Origin: Hoeflea_A sp965216535
GTDB lineage: Bacteria > Pseudomonadota > Alphaproteobacteria > Rhizobiales > Rhizobiaceae
NCBI GenBank assembly: GCA_965216535.1
Contig: OZ244175.1
Coordinates: forward strand, 620,001 to 684,000
Reading direction: 5' to 3'
DNA length: 64,000 bases
Of the stretch, positions 26,529 to 35,113 are shown in pieces. Position numbers and translations under genes: made by a program. Positions within the stretch are counted from its first letter, which is position 1; the number at the start of each line of letters is the position of its first letter. The notes beneath the pieces were generated by a model. That model saw only the letters and a program-made list of their open reading frames with translations. It was not told the DNA's origin and did not search any database.

Positions 26529-27407
26529 ATGGAATTGCGACATTTGCGTTATTTCGTTGCGGTGGCCGACCATGGCGGGCTTCGCCATGCCGCCAACCGG
26601 TTGCACGTGGCTCAACCGGCGATCACGCGCCAAATCAAGGATCTGGAGGCGGAGCTCGGCTTCGATCTTCTGACCCGCCGCGGGCGCGGCGTGCAGCTGA
26701 CCGATGCCGGTCGGACCTACCTTCACCACGCTCGCGCCATTCTCGCCGCGGTCGACGACGCGGCGCTGTCGGCACGCAGTGTGGCCGAGGGCCGGGGAGG
26801 TCGGCTGACCATCGGTCTTCTGGAAAATGCCGCCTGGTCGGGTGCCGCGCCGGAGACGCTCAACCGGTTTGCCCGGCGGCACCCGGACATCGCACTTGAT
26901 ATTCGGCCGCTGTCTTCAATGCAGCAATTGCAGGCCCTGCAAGAAGGCAGACTGAATGGTGGTTTTCTCTACCGGCAACCGCAGATGGATGGAATGCCGT
27001 TGGGTGTTCGGCCCTTGAGGACGGATGACATCGTTCTTGCCGCATCGCGGGACCTGGTGTTCGGCCATGACAACCCACTGTCGCTTGAAGAGATCGACGG
27101 GCTGCCGATGATCGGGTTTCCGCGCGAACGGGCGCCGGACTATCACGACCGCATGCAGGCTGCCCTCGAGAATATCGGTGTCACGCCGAAGATCGTGCAA
27201 CTGGTCGAAGACGAGACGGCCATCCTCAGCCTTGTGTCGGCCGGCGTCGGTTGCGCCTTTGTCAATTCGGCCAACCGCCACCGGCCGCCTCACAATGTGC
27301 AGTTCCGGGAAGTGCGTGGCCTGTCGGTGCCGATTGAATTTCTGTTCGTCCATCGCGACCCACCCGGCACGGTGTTGTCTACATTCCTCGCAGCGCTTCC
27401 GGATTGA
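26529..27407 (+). CDS. LysR-family transcriptional regulator
   Basis: A 292-residue LysR protein that begins MELRHLRYFVAVADHGGLRH and continues with the helix-turn-helix NRLHVAQPAITRQIKDLE. The effector domain covers about 90-290. The SDR gene starts 114 bp downstream on the same strand and the cyclase gene diverges upstream. Either could be its target; the SDR/SnoaL pair seems the likelier one. Confidence 0.93.
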   Translation: MELRHLRYFVAVADHGGLRHAANRLHVAQPAITRQIKDLEAELGFDLLTRRGRGVQLTDAGRTYLHHARAILAAVDDAALSARSVAEGRGGRLTIGLLENAAWSGAAPETLNRFARRHPDIALDIRPLSSMQQLQALQEGRLNGGFLYRQPQMDGMPLGVRPLRTDDIVLAASRDLVFGHDNPLSLEEIDGLPMIGFPRERAPDYHDRMQAALENIGVTPKIVQLVEDETAILSLVSAGVGCAFVNSANRHRPPHNVQFREVRGLSVPIEFLFVHRDPPGTVLSTFLAALPD

Positions 27408-27521
27408 TGCTCTGTTGCGATCAATTTCATATAAATATGCTATTTGAGATGATCGGTTAGGCACCCAATCTTATCTCCATCGACCGGCATCCGGTTTGCC
27501 AATTTCGAATGGAGGTTTTCA

Positions 27522-28403
27522 ATGAGCGATCGTCCCGACAATCCGACACGGCGTCTGGCGCTTGGCGCCGGTGCGGCAGCCCTTTTGACCACACCTGTCT
27601 TCGCCAACAGCCTCAATCCACTGAAGCCGGCCTCGGGAGCCAACACCGACGGGCGCTTTGCCGGAACCGTGGTGGCGATTACCGGAGGCAATTCCGGGAT
27701 CGGCGCCGCAACCGCAAAGGCCTTCGCCATGGAAGGCGCGAAGGTCATGTTCTGCGCCCGTCGCGACGCGCTCGGCCGGCAGGTCGAGGCAGACATCCGC
27801 GGCGCCGGCGGCGACGCCACCTGGATGGTGGTCGATGTGCGTGATCCCGAACAGGTGAAGGCGTTTCTTGAAAAGACCGTCGACACCTACGGCCGCCTCG
27901 ACGTGCTGTTCAACAATGCCGGCATCTTCATGACGCCGGCGGCGATTGAGGATATCCCGGTCGACAATTACCGCGACATGATGGCGACCAACGCTGACGG
28001 CGTCTTCTACGGCATGAAATTCGCCCTGCCCCTCATGAAGGCACAGGGAAACGGTGTCATCGTCAATATGGCATCGGTCGCCGCCCATCGCGGTTTCGGC
28101 AACACGGCGCACTACAACGCCTCGAAACACGCGGTCGCCGGTCTCACCAAGGCCGCAGCTTCGGCCAACGCAAAGCACAATGTTCGCATTGTCTCGATCT
28201 CGCCTTTGGCCGTCGACACACCGATGCTGGAAGAGAGTTTTGACCATCAGGGCCTGACCTACGATGCCATGGCGCCGAACTTCGTCACGCCGCGCATCAT
28301 GGAGCCGCAGGAGATTGCGGCGGGCGTGATGTTCCTGGCTTCGGACGCCGCTACCGCCTTCAACGGCATGGACTTTGATGCAACCGGCGGCCAGTTGGCC
28401 TGA
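27522..28403 (+). CDS. Short-chain dehydrogenase/reductase with Tat-type signal
   Basis: A 293-residue SDR. TGGNSGIG (residues 54-61) is the cofactor loop, NNAG the structural motif, and Ser185, Tyr198 and Lys202 (YNASK) complete the catalytic set. Unusually, the first 29 residues (TRRLALGAGAAALLTTPVFA) look like a twin-arginine export signal with Arg10 and Arg11, so the enzyme may be folded with its cofactor and sent to the periplasm. The next gene, 22 bp downstream, also encodes an exported protein. ATG is preceded by GGAGG. Substrate unknown. Confidence 0.88.
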   Translation: MSDRPDNPTRRLALGAGAAALLTTPVFANSLNPLKPASGANTDGRFAGTVVAITGGNSGIGAATAKAFAMEGAKVMFCARRDALGRQVEADIRGAGGDATWMVVDVRDPEQVKAFLEKTVDTYGRLDVLFNNAGIFMTPAAIEDIPVDNYRDMMATNADGVFYGMKFALPLMKAQGNGVIVNMASVAAHRGFGNTAHYNASKHAVAGLTKAAASANAKHNVRIVSISPLAVDTPMLEESFDHQGLTYDAMAPNFVTPRIMEPQEIAAGVMFLASDAATAFNGMDFDATGGQLA

Positions 28404-28425
28404 CCCTGGGACGGAAGGAAAACCC

Positions 28426-28977
28426 ATGAAACACATGATCCTCGCAGCCGCCCTGTTGGCGACCTCAGCCCAGGCCGGTCAGACCTCGCTCGCCGGAGAT
28501 CCGGTGACGTCGGAAACCCTGGTCGACCAGGCCGAAATGATCCGTATCGCCGATGCAATTGACGCGGCGGTCGATGCCAAGGACTGGGACCTTGCCCGCA
28601 GCTTCTTCACCGATACCATCGATGTTGACTTCACATCCCTGGTGGGAGGCGAACCGGTCACCATTCCCACCGATGGCCTCATTTCCGGCTGGTCAGGCAA
28701 CCTGACCGCTTCGAAAACGTCCTTTCACCTTCGCGGCAATCACCGGGTCACGTTTGAAGACGCCGACAATGCGGTGCTGCTGTCCCATGGCTATGCCTGG
28801 AACCGGATGGACACCGGCGCCGAGGAGGCAAACGGCGGCAACCCCCTGTGGGAGGTGTGGGGCAATTATGTGCACGGCTTTACCCGTACCGGGGCGGGCT
28901 GGAAGGTCAACGCGATGACATTCGATGCAACCGCCCAGCGCGGCAACGACTACGTTCGCGATACGCCCGGCAGTTGA
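28426..28977 (+). CDS. Exported SnoaL/NTF2-like protein
   Basis: A 183-residue protein from the ATG at 28426, with GGAAGGA before it. It has a short signal peptide (cleavage after AQA). The mature part has the cone-shaped SnoaL/NTF2 pattern: an N-terminal helix with IADAIDAAVDAKDWDLARSF, the FTDTIDVDF strand, then HLRGNHRVTFEDADNAVL and a C-terminal strand with GWKVNAMTF. Members are isomerases, dehydratases or ligand-binding proteins. It forms a unit with the Tat-type SDR upstream. Confidence 0.8.
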   Translation: MKHMILAAALLATSAQAGQTSLAGDPVTSETLVDQAEMIRIADAIDAAVDAKDWDLARSFFTDTIDVDFTSLVGGEPVTIPTDGLISGWSGNLTASKTSFHLRGNHRVTFEDADNAVLLSHGYAWNRMDTGAEEANGGNPLWEVWGNYVHGFTRTGAGWKVNAMTFDATAQRGNDYVRDTPGS

Positions 28978-28983
28978 ACGCGA

Positions 28984-29367
28984 TCAGGCCTCGGCCGGCT
29001 CCTCGCCGGCGAGTGCCTCGCGCGCGGCACTGTAATGCGCCGGTGTGATGTGCGCGCGGATAGCGGCCAAAGCCGCGGTCAGCACGGCGACATCATCCGA
29101 AAAGCCGACGAAGGCCAGAAAATCCGGCAGGGCGTCCAGCGGCAGCACAAAATAGGCCAGAGCCGCAAGAAGGATGCCGCGCACGCGGGTCGGTGTGCGC
29201 GGATCGAGCGCGCAATAATAGGACGCGACCACGTCTTCCATGAAAGGCACCTGACGGGCGGCGCGCCGGGCGGTTTCCCAGAATTTTCCGCGCACCCGCG
29301 ATTCCCGGTCCTGACGAGTCTCGTCGTCACCTGGTTCGAGAATTTCGCCTATCTTGACGTCGTCCAT
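28984..29367 (-). CDS. DUF1232 (YkvA-like) membrane protein
   Basis: A 127-residue protein with the YkvA/DUF1232 core: AALAYFVLPLDALPDFLAFV, then GFSDDVAVLTAAL (about residues 69-101). The family is a small helical membrane-associated protein of unknown role. It is convergent with the SnoaL-like gene (stops 7 bp apart). Confidence 0.88.
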   Translation of the reverse strand: MDDVKIGEILEPGDDETRQDRESRVRGKFWETARRAARQVPFMEDVVASYYCALDPRTPTRVRGILLAALAYFVLPLDALPDFLAFVGFSDDVAVLTAALAAIRAHITPAHYSAAREALAGEEPAEA

Positions 29368-29431
29368 GACGGGTCCGTGGTTGATTTCCCAGTCTTTACA
29401 ATATGGTGGCCTATGTGCGCTGATGCAAGTT

Positions 29432-29731
29432 TCAGGTTCTGCCGGCGAACCGGTTCATGGCCTTGGCCAGCTTGAAGTCGAGCTCCGTCAGACCGCCGGT
29501 ATCGTGGGTTGTCAGACGCACGTCGACCTTGCGATAGACATTGCTCCATTCGGGATGGTGGTTGAGTTTTTCGGCCGAAAGGGCCGCCCGGGTCATGAAG
29601 GCGAAGGCCTCGCTGAAATTCTTGAATTCGAAATGACTCTCGATGGACTTTTCATCTGTGCCGAGTTGCCAGCCCGGCAACTCGGCCAGACGTTGCCTTG
29701 CGTCCGCTGCATCAACCTCTATAGCTGTCAT
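29432..29731 (-). CDS. phhB: 4a-hydroxytetrahydrobiopterin dehydratase (PCD/DCoH)
   Basis: A 99-residue cytoplasmic protein from the ATG at 29731; the longer frame overlaps the divergent phosphatase gene. KLNHHPEWSNVYRKVDVRLTT-type sequence at about 55-75 carries the family's two catalytic histidines and the downstream THDTGGLTELD strand. It dehydrates 4a-hydroxy-tetrahydropterin made by aromatic amino-acid hydroxylases. No hydroxylase gene is visible nearby. It is divergent from the LMW phosphatase gene with 21 bp between starts. Confidence 0.95.
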   Translation of the reverse strand: MTAIEVDAADARQRLAELPGWQLGTDEKSIESHFEFKNFSEAFAFMTRAALSAEKLNHHPEWSNVYRKVDVRLTTHDTGGLTELDFKLAKAMNRFAGRT

Positions 29732-29752
29732 GGTATCACTCCGGAGGGGTTC

Positions 29753-30247
29753 ATGGCCGCCGCACTTCACGCAACCACATCGATCCTGTTTGTGTGTCTC
29801 GGCAATATCTGCCGCTCGCCGATGGCCGAGGGTATCTTCCGCACTATGGCGCAGCAGAACGGTCTTGGCGAGATCCGGCTGGATTCGTGCGGCACCGGAG
29901 GCTGGCACATTGGGGATCCGCCGGACAGCCGAGCCATTGCCAAGGTCGCCGAATACGGCGTCGATATTTCAGACCTGCGAGCGCGACAGATCGCGGCAAG
30001 CGATTTCGATCGCTTCGATCTGATCCTGACCATGGACAGCGCCAATTTCGACACGGTTACGGCCCAGGCACCGGCCGACCGCCAGAACCGGGTTCACCGG
30101 TTTTTGCATTTGACCCTCGACCGGCCGGAGGATGTGCCGGATCCCTACTACGGCGGACCAGACGGTTTCGAGCAGGTCCACCGGATGCTGGCCGAAGGCT
30201 CGGCAGCGCTGCAGGCGCGGATCCAATCGGATCGCGCCTCGCTTTAG
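29753..30247 (+). CDS. Low-molecular-weight protein-tyrosine phosphatase
   Basis: A 164-residue protein from the ATG at 29753 (GGAGG five bases upstream). The P-loop CLGNICRS (Cys15 to Arg21, C-x5-R) and the late PDPYYGG with the general-acid aspartate define LMW-PTP. Without an adjacent Wzc-type kinase it is probably a general cytoplasmic phosphatase. Its stop codon overlaps the stop of the convergent cupin gene. Confidence 0.95.
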   Translation: MAAALHATTSILFVCLGNICRSPMAEGIFRTMAQQNGLGEIRLDSCGTGGWHIGDPPDSRAIAKVAEYGVDISDLRARQIAASDFDRFDLILTMDSANFDTVTAQAPADRQNRVHRFLHLTLDRPEDVPDPYYGGPDGFEQVHRMLAEGSAALQARIQSDRASL

Positions 30248-30609
30248 ACCTTCTGCAACTCGGACACCGGAATCGCCAGATCGGACTCGACGTTGCCGGT
30301 CATGGTCGTCTCGGCCTTGGTGATGTTGATCAGATGCACCTCTTCGTCTGCGACCGGCATGTGCTCGACGCCGCGCGGGATTACCAGCATCTCGCCTTCC
30401 GACACCGTCACGTCACGGTCTCTGAAGCGAACCGTGAGCCTGCCCTTCACAACGATGAACAGCTCGTCCTCCTCGTCATGGCTGTGCCAGACGAATTCGC
30501 CTTTCAGACGAGCGAAGCGGACATGCTGTCCATTGGCCTCGGCGGCAACATGCGGTTTCCAGTATCCGTCCACATGAGTGAACTTGTCGGCAATGTTGAT
30601 CGTGTTCAT
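30244..30609 (-). CDS. Cupin-domain protein
   Basis: A 121-residue single-domain cupin from the ATG at 30609 (AAGGAG just upstream; the neighbouring ATG at 30612 is equivalent). WHSHDEEDELFIVVKGRL and the later PRGVEHMPVADEE give the two cupin motifs with His/Glu metal ligands. The catalytic role is unknown. It diverges from a LysR gene whose start is 90 bp away and is likely to be controlled by it. Confidence 0.85.
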   Translation of the reverse strand: MNTINIADKFTHVDGYWKPHVAAEANGQHVRFARLKGEFVWHSHDEEDELFIVVKGRLTVRFRDRDVTVSEGEMLVIPRGVEHMPVADEEVHLINITKAETTMTGNVESDLAIPVSELQKV

Positions 30610-30698
30610 CATCGGCTCCTTTGGTTCGCCGCCGACACTAGCTCCTGCTCTGGAATAATGATATCTAATAGTCATAATCGATTGGATCATGAATTCTA

Positions 30699-31562
30699 AT
30701 GTCAAACAGAAACATCGATACGCAGCTGCTGCGGACCTTTGCGACTGTGGCCGAAACGGGCAACATGACTCAGGCGAGCCGGGTGTTGAACCTGACGCAA
30801 GGGGCGGTCAGCCAGCACATCAAGCGATTGGAGGAGCAGCTTGGTTCAGCGCTGTTCCTGCGCGAGCGCTCGGGGCTGGTGTTGACCGAGGCCGGCGACC
30901 GGATGTTCGGCCGGGCACGTCGCTTGCTGGCTTTGAACGACGAATTGTGGCGCGACATGACAACGCCGCGCTTTGCCGGTCGGGTGCGGCTCGGGGTGCC
31001 GGTCGATCTGATTTCCGGCCGCCTGCCGTCGATCCTTCGACTGTTCGCCCAGGCCTATCCGGATGTCGAGATCGACCTGGTCTGCCAGACCTCGCCCGAC
31101 CTGCGGGCCGGTTTCGAGTCGGGTACGCTTGATGTCACGCTGCTCGAGGAGGTCGCCGACCGGGCTACGGGCAAAGTGCTCTTTCGCGACCGGCTGGTTT
31201 GGGTCGGCGCCCGTGGTGGGAATGCGGCGAACCTCGACCCGTTGCCACTGTCCCTCATCAGCAAATCTTGCGTTTTCCGGCCGCGGGTTCTGAAGGCTTT
31301 GGATGCGGCAGGGCGCCGCTGGAAATACGTCTATGAAAGCGACAGCCTCGAGGCCACCATTGCCATGATCCGCATGGATTTGGCGGTCGGGACATTCCTG
31401 GCGTCGGCCCTGCCGGACCATGTGGAACCGCTCAGCCATTCCGCCGGTCTGCCGGAATTGCCTCTCTTCTGCGTTTCTCTCCTGACCCGGGAGACGGCCG
31501 CCGATCACCCGACAGCGGCCCTTTCGGATTACGTTGCCCGGGGAATGTCGTCTCAGCCCTGA
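30699..31562 (+). CDS. LysR-family transcriptional regulator
   Basis: A 287-residue LysR protein: LLRTFATVAETGNMTQASRVLNLTQGAVSQHIKRLEEQLG is the helix-turn-helix region (residues 9-48), then an effector-binding domain. It is divergent from the cupin gene and convergent with the alpha/beta hydrolase gene, overlapping its end by 10 bp. The AT-rich divergent gap (30610-30698) is the likely operator region. Confidence 0.92.
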   Translation: MSNRNIDTQLLRTFATVAETGNMTQASRVLNLTQGAVSQHIKRLEEQLGSALFLRERSGLVLTEAGDRMFGRARRLLALNDELWRDMTTPRFAGRVRLGVPVDLISGRLPSILRLFAQAYPDVEIDLVCQTSPDLRAGFESGTLDVTLLEEVADRATGKVLFRDRLVWVGARGGNAANLDPLPLSLISKSCVFRPRVLKALDAAGRRWKYVYESDSLEATIAMIRMDLAVGTFLASALPDHVEPLSHSAGLPELPLFCVSLLTRETAADHPTAALSDYVARGMSSQP

Positions 31563-32392
31563 CCGATGAAATCGGCAACGACCGCATTGAATCGATCCGG
31601 TGCTTCAAGAAACATGAAGTGACTGCCGCCTTCCTCGGCGTCGAAGAATTCTATTCGAGAGCCGGCGATCTGCTCATGAATCCACTGCTGGCTTTGCCAG
31701 GTCACCTGACTGCCGCGGCCGGAGACAACCAGAGTTGGCCGATTGATGCGCGGAATGGTGTCACGCCAGTCCTGTGTCGCGTTGTTGATGAGCAGCCGGG
31801 CGGCCAGCGCCCGCGGGAACTGCAGGTTGATCGCCAGCAGCTCCTCCTTCTGCTCCTCCGACATGGCCTCGGTGACCATTGAGAAGATCATCTCGCGCGT
31901 TGCTGTCTCACCGTCGGGGCCGGCCAACCGGTCGGCGAATTGGTAGAGGTCGTTTGGTTCCATCATGCCGCCGGCGGTCCAGCGCTCTTCGTCCGTCCAG
32001 CCCGGATTGGCAACGACGACCGGCGGCTCGTCGACAAGGAGATAGCGGGCGATGCGGTTGGCGCCGAACAGGCCCCAATGGCACCATATGACCGAGCAAC
32101 CGGCGGAGTGGCCCAGCAGATTGATGGTGTTGAGATCGAGCCCGACCATGAATTCGTTAAGATCAGCCGCCAGGCGGGAAATGCGGTAGCCGAAATCTGG
32201 CTTGTCCGAGAGGCCATGGCCCCGCAAGTCCAAAGCGATCACCCGGTAGCGGTCGCTCAATCCCGCGATCTGATGCTTGAACAATGCCGCACCCTGCGAC
32301 CATCCATGCAGCATCAGCAGCGTCTGGCCGCTGCCCGCCTCGATGTAACGCAGCGTCACGCCATCGCTGGTGGTGAATTCCTGTCGGTCCAT
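31553..32392 (-). CDS. Alpha/beta hydrolase
   Basis: A 279-residue hydrolase from the ATG at 32392. LLMLHGWSQGAALF is the oxyanion-hole region, GHSAGCSVI the nucleophile elbow (Ser), and GGSHFMFLEAPDRF holds the catalytic histidine. It is of esterase, lactonase or epoxide-hydrolase type. The last 10 bp overlap the convergent LysR gene. Confidence 0.9.
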   Translation of the reverse strand: MDRQEFTTSDGVTLRYIEAGSGQTLLMLHGWSQGAALFKHQIAGLSDRYRVIALDLRGHGLSDKPDFGYRISRLAADLNEFMVGLDLNTINLLGHSAGCSVIWCHWGLFGANRIARYLLVDEPPVVVANPGWTDEERWTAGGMMEPNDLYQFADRLAGPDGETATREMIFSMVTEAMSEEQKEELLAINLQFPRALAARLLINNATQDWRDTIPRINRPTLVVSGRGSQVTWQSQQWIHEQIAGSRIEFFDAEEGGSHFMFLEAPDRFNAVVADFIGQG

Positions 32393-32494
32393 GGTTCTGT
32401 CCAACTGCCGGTTGTGTGTGGTGTCGAGAGTGTCACCAGGCTGGGAAAACGACAAGCATCGACCGCTGAAAATCGGCGTTTGTTGAACCCGGGT

Positions 32495-32932
32495 TTATGG
32501 CTTCTTCGACAAAAGCGTATTCACTTCGCCTTCGACACCCATGAAGACAACAAGCACCCGGGCCGGTTCGGTGCCGCTGTTTCTGCCATTGTGCACGGTA
32601 TTGACCGCCTCCATGAAGGCATCACCCGCGCGATAGACCTTTTCCACGCCACCTGGATAAGTGACGGTGAGTTCGCCCTCGAGCATGTAGCCGTAGGTCG
32701 GGTAGGGGTGTGTGTGCGGACCGGTTTCCTCGTCAGGCAGCATCGTGACGATGACCGAATGGATTTGTGGCGTTCCATTATCCGGATAGGCCAGCGGATC
32801 GCCGAGGATCGTCTTGCTGTCCTTCAGCAAGGGCACCACGCGCTGATAGGGTTCCTTGCCGACCGACTGGCCGCCTGCGATCAATCCGGCCAGCAGGGCG
32901 AGCGAAAAGACGAACCTCGGGCGAAGCATCAC
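32495..32932 (-). CDS. Exported cupin-domain protein
   Basis: A 145-residue protein with an N-terminal hydrophobic signal (residues 5-22). PHTHPYPTYGYMLEGEL (about 72-88) and the EAVNTVHNG region form the cupin metal site. It is encoded between thpR (6 bp upstream) and the alpha/beta hydrolase, so it is probably cotranscribed with thpR. Function unknown. Confidence 0.85.
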   Translation of the reverse strand: MMLRPRFVFSLALLAGLIAGGQSVGKEPYQRVVPLLKDSKTILGDPLAYPDNGTPQIHSVIVTMLPDEETGPHTHPYPTYGYMLEGELTVTYPGGVEKVYRAGDAFMEAVNTVHNGRNSGTEPARVLVVFMGVEGEVNTLLSKKP

Positions 32933-32938
32933 TGATCT

Positions 32939-33532
32939 CTAACGGAAGGTGCTCGAAGGGTTCGGCATCGTCTCGATCACCGGTGGAGCCGCAAAGGCGG
33001 CATTCAGCGGGTACGCTTCTTCGGTGACATAGGGGCCGCCGCCGGTCGATTCGCGTGACGACATGACGACGAAGCGCGATACCGTGAACGCATTGGTCTG
33101 GAAGTTGCTGCGCGCCGACAAATAGTCGACGACATCGCCAACACGGGCGCCGCGCAGCCGGGCGAGCGTCACATGCGGCGTGAACTTGCGCGGATCCGGG
33201 CGCAGCCGGAGCCGTTGGCAGATCCGTTCGAGTTCGGCCTGCAGGGCGAAAAGTTCCGGCGAGGCCGAGACGCCCGCCCAGAGCGAGTGCGGTTTTTTGG
33301 AACCGAAGGAACCGAGACCGATCAGCGAAAGATTGAACTCCGGGCGTTCCACCCGATCGAGCGCATGCACCAGTTCATCGGCTGTCGGTGCATCGACATC
33401 GCCGACGAAACGCAAGGTGATGTGATAGTTTTCGACATCGATCCACCGGGCGCCGTGCAGTCCGCCACGCAGGAGCGAAAGGCTCAGTGCGGCATCACGC
33501 GGAATCTCGAGGGCGATAAACAAACGCGGCAT
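32939..33532 (-). CDS. thpR: RNA 2',3'-cyclic phosphodiesterase (2H family)
   Basis: A 197-residue 2H phosphoesterase. The two catalytic HxTx motifs are HITL (about residues 37-40) and HVTL (about 124-127). The N-terminus MPRLFIALEIP is typical of ThpR/LigT. The enzyme opens 2',3'-cyclic phosphates and was first seen as an RNA ligase activity. It probably shares a transcript with the exported cupin gene 6 bp after it. Confidence 0.95.
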   Translation of the reverse strand: MPRLFIALEIPRDAALSLSLLRGGLHGARWIDVENYHITLRFVGDVDAPTADELVHALDRVERPEFNLSLIGLGSFGSKKPHSLWAGVSASPELFALQAELERICQRLRLRPDPRKFTPHVTLARLRGARVGDVVDYLSARSNFQTNAFTVSRFVVMSSRESTGGGPYVTEEAYPLNAAFAAPPVIETMPNPSSTFR

Positions 33533-33670
33533 GGCTGCCTCCCCGATTCGACTGTCCCTTGCAGCGAATCACGAGTGTGGTTCGAGAGCAAGGCCTTTGT
33601 CGGTAAACCGTCAGGTTTTACCGTATCCTGTGGGGAGATGGCGCTAAATCACTGGGATTTCAAGCGCTTG

Positions 33671-34318
33671 TCAATTTTCCGCTTGTCCTATTTCCGCAAT
33701 CAAAGTTTCGGCATAGGGCAGAAAGCGCTCGACCATGATGTCGACACCCTTTGGATTGGGATGCATACCGTCGCCAATATCCAATCCGGATTCGGCGGCG
33801 ACTCCGTCGAGAAAAAACGGGTAGAGAGCGACGCCGTGTGTCTCGGCCAGCTCCGGATAGATGCGATCGAACCGCGCCTGGTAGTCTGACCCCATATTAG
33901 GCGGTGACAACATGCCGATGAGCAGCACCGCAATACCGCGTTCCTTCAGCTTGCCGATCATCATGTCGAGGTTTTCGCGGGTTTTTTCGGGACTGATGCC
34001 GCGCAAGGCGTCATTGGCGCCCAGCTCCAGCAGCACCGCGTGTGTGCCGTCCGGCACCGACCAGTCGAGCCGCGACAGGCCGCCGGAGGACGTGTCGCCC
34101 GATACGCCGGCATTGGCGATGGCAATATCGTGGCCCTTGGCTTTCAGCGCCGTCTCCAACTTCACCGGAAAGGCGTCCGAGGGCGAGAGTTCATAGCCGG
34201 CCATGAGGCTGTCGCCAAAGCCCACAATGTTCAGCGTGTCGGCGCGCGCAGCACCTGAAACCACCAACAAAAGCCCACAGAACAGGGCTAAAATTCCAGG
34301 CATGGCTTTATTTTTCAT
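33671..34318 (-). CDS. tesA: Arylesterase/lysophospholipase of the TesA type (GDSL/SGNH)
   Basis: A 215-residue periplasmic hydrolase with a signal peptide (cleavage near ARA, about residue 26). GFGDSLMAGYELSPSDAFP is block I with the nucleophilic serine, ELGANDALRG is block III, and DGMHPNPKG carries the Asp-x-x-His pair. It is divergent from the YbbA/YbbP ABC genes, matching the tesA-ybbA-ybbP neighbourhood of many proteobacteria. Confidence 0.93.
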   Translation of the reverse strand: MKNKAMPGILALFCGLLLVVSGAARADTLNIVGFGDSLMAGYELSPSDAFPVKLETALKAKGHDIAIANAGVSGDTSSGGLSRLDWSVPDGTHAVLLELGANDALRGISPEKTRENLDMMIGKLKERGIAVLLIGMLSPPNMGSDYQARFDRIYPELAETHGVALYPFFLDGVAAESGLDIGDGMHPNPKGVDIMVERFLPYAETLIAEIGQAEN

Positions 34319-34411
34319 GGACGGCTTCCTAAATCCGTTTGCAGCGTCTGGACGTATAGGGGACGAACGCGCTGATGACCCACCGAAAAATACATATAGT
34401 GAGCCGCCGCC

Positions 34412-35113
34412 TTGTCAAAAACTATCATTAATTTGAACGAGGCCGATTTGACGCTGGGTGACGGCGCTTCTTCGGTGCATGTTTTGAAAAAAATGAGCCT
34501 TTCGGTCGATACCGGCGAATCCGTGGGGATCGTCGGTCCGTCAGGCTCCGGCAAGTCGACCCTGTTGATGGTCCTCGCCGGGCTGGAAAAGATCGATTCA
34601 GGCGAGATTTTCATCTCCGATAAACCGATCCACTCGATGACTGAAGACCAGGTGGCGGATTTCCGCGGTCGCAATATCGGCATCGTCTTCCAGTCTTTCC
34701 ACCTGATTCCCAACATGACGGCGCTGGAGAATGTTGCCGTTCCGCTGGAACTTGCCGGCCGCACGGATGCTTTCGATCTGGCGCGGGCAGAACTGGCTGC
34801 CGTCGGACTGGCCGAACGGCTGACTCATTATCCGGGCGAACTCTCCGGCGGTGAACAGCAGCGCGTGGCGATTGCCCGCGCCCTGGCGCCGTCACCGGCG
34901 ATGCTGATCGCCGACGAACCGACCGGAAACCTCGACACGGAGACCGGTGCCCAGATCGCCGACCTCCTGTTCAAGGAGCAAGCCGATCGCGGCATGACCC
35001 TTCTGCTGGTGACCCATGATCCGGCCTTGGCACTGCGCTGCAGCCGGCAGATCAGGGTCCGCTCCGGTGAGATCCTTACCGAGGACGAAGCTGAACCGGT
35101 GGCAGTCGCATGA
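34412..35113 (+). CDS. ybbA: ABC transporter ATP-binding protein (YbbA-like)
   Basis: A 233-residue ATPase with Walker A GPSGSGKST, signature LSGGEQQR and Walker B MLIADEP, most similar to the LolD/MacB/YbbA group. An in-frame TGA lies at 34400-34402 and no ATG follows before residue 28, so translation must begin at the TTG at 34412 or another weak codon. The stop overlaps the permease start as ATGA. It energises the FtsX-like permease encoded next and diverges from tesA. Confidence 0.93.
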   Translation: MSKTIINLNEADLTLGDGASSVHVLKKMSLSVDTGESVGIVGPSGSGKSTLLMVLAGLEKIDSGEIFISDKPIHSMTEDQVADFRGRNIGIVFQSFHLIPNMTALENVAVPLELAGRTDAFDLARAELAAVGLAERLTHYPGELSGGEQQRVAIARALAPSPAMLIADEPTGNLDTETGAQIADLLFKEQADRGMTLLLVTHDPALALRCSRQIRVRSGEILTEDEAEPVAVA

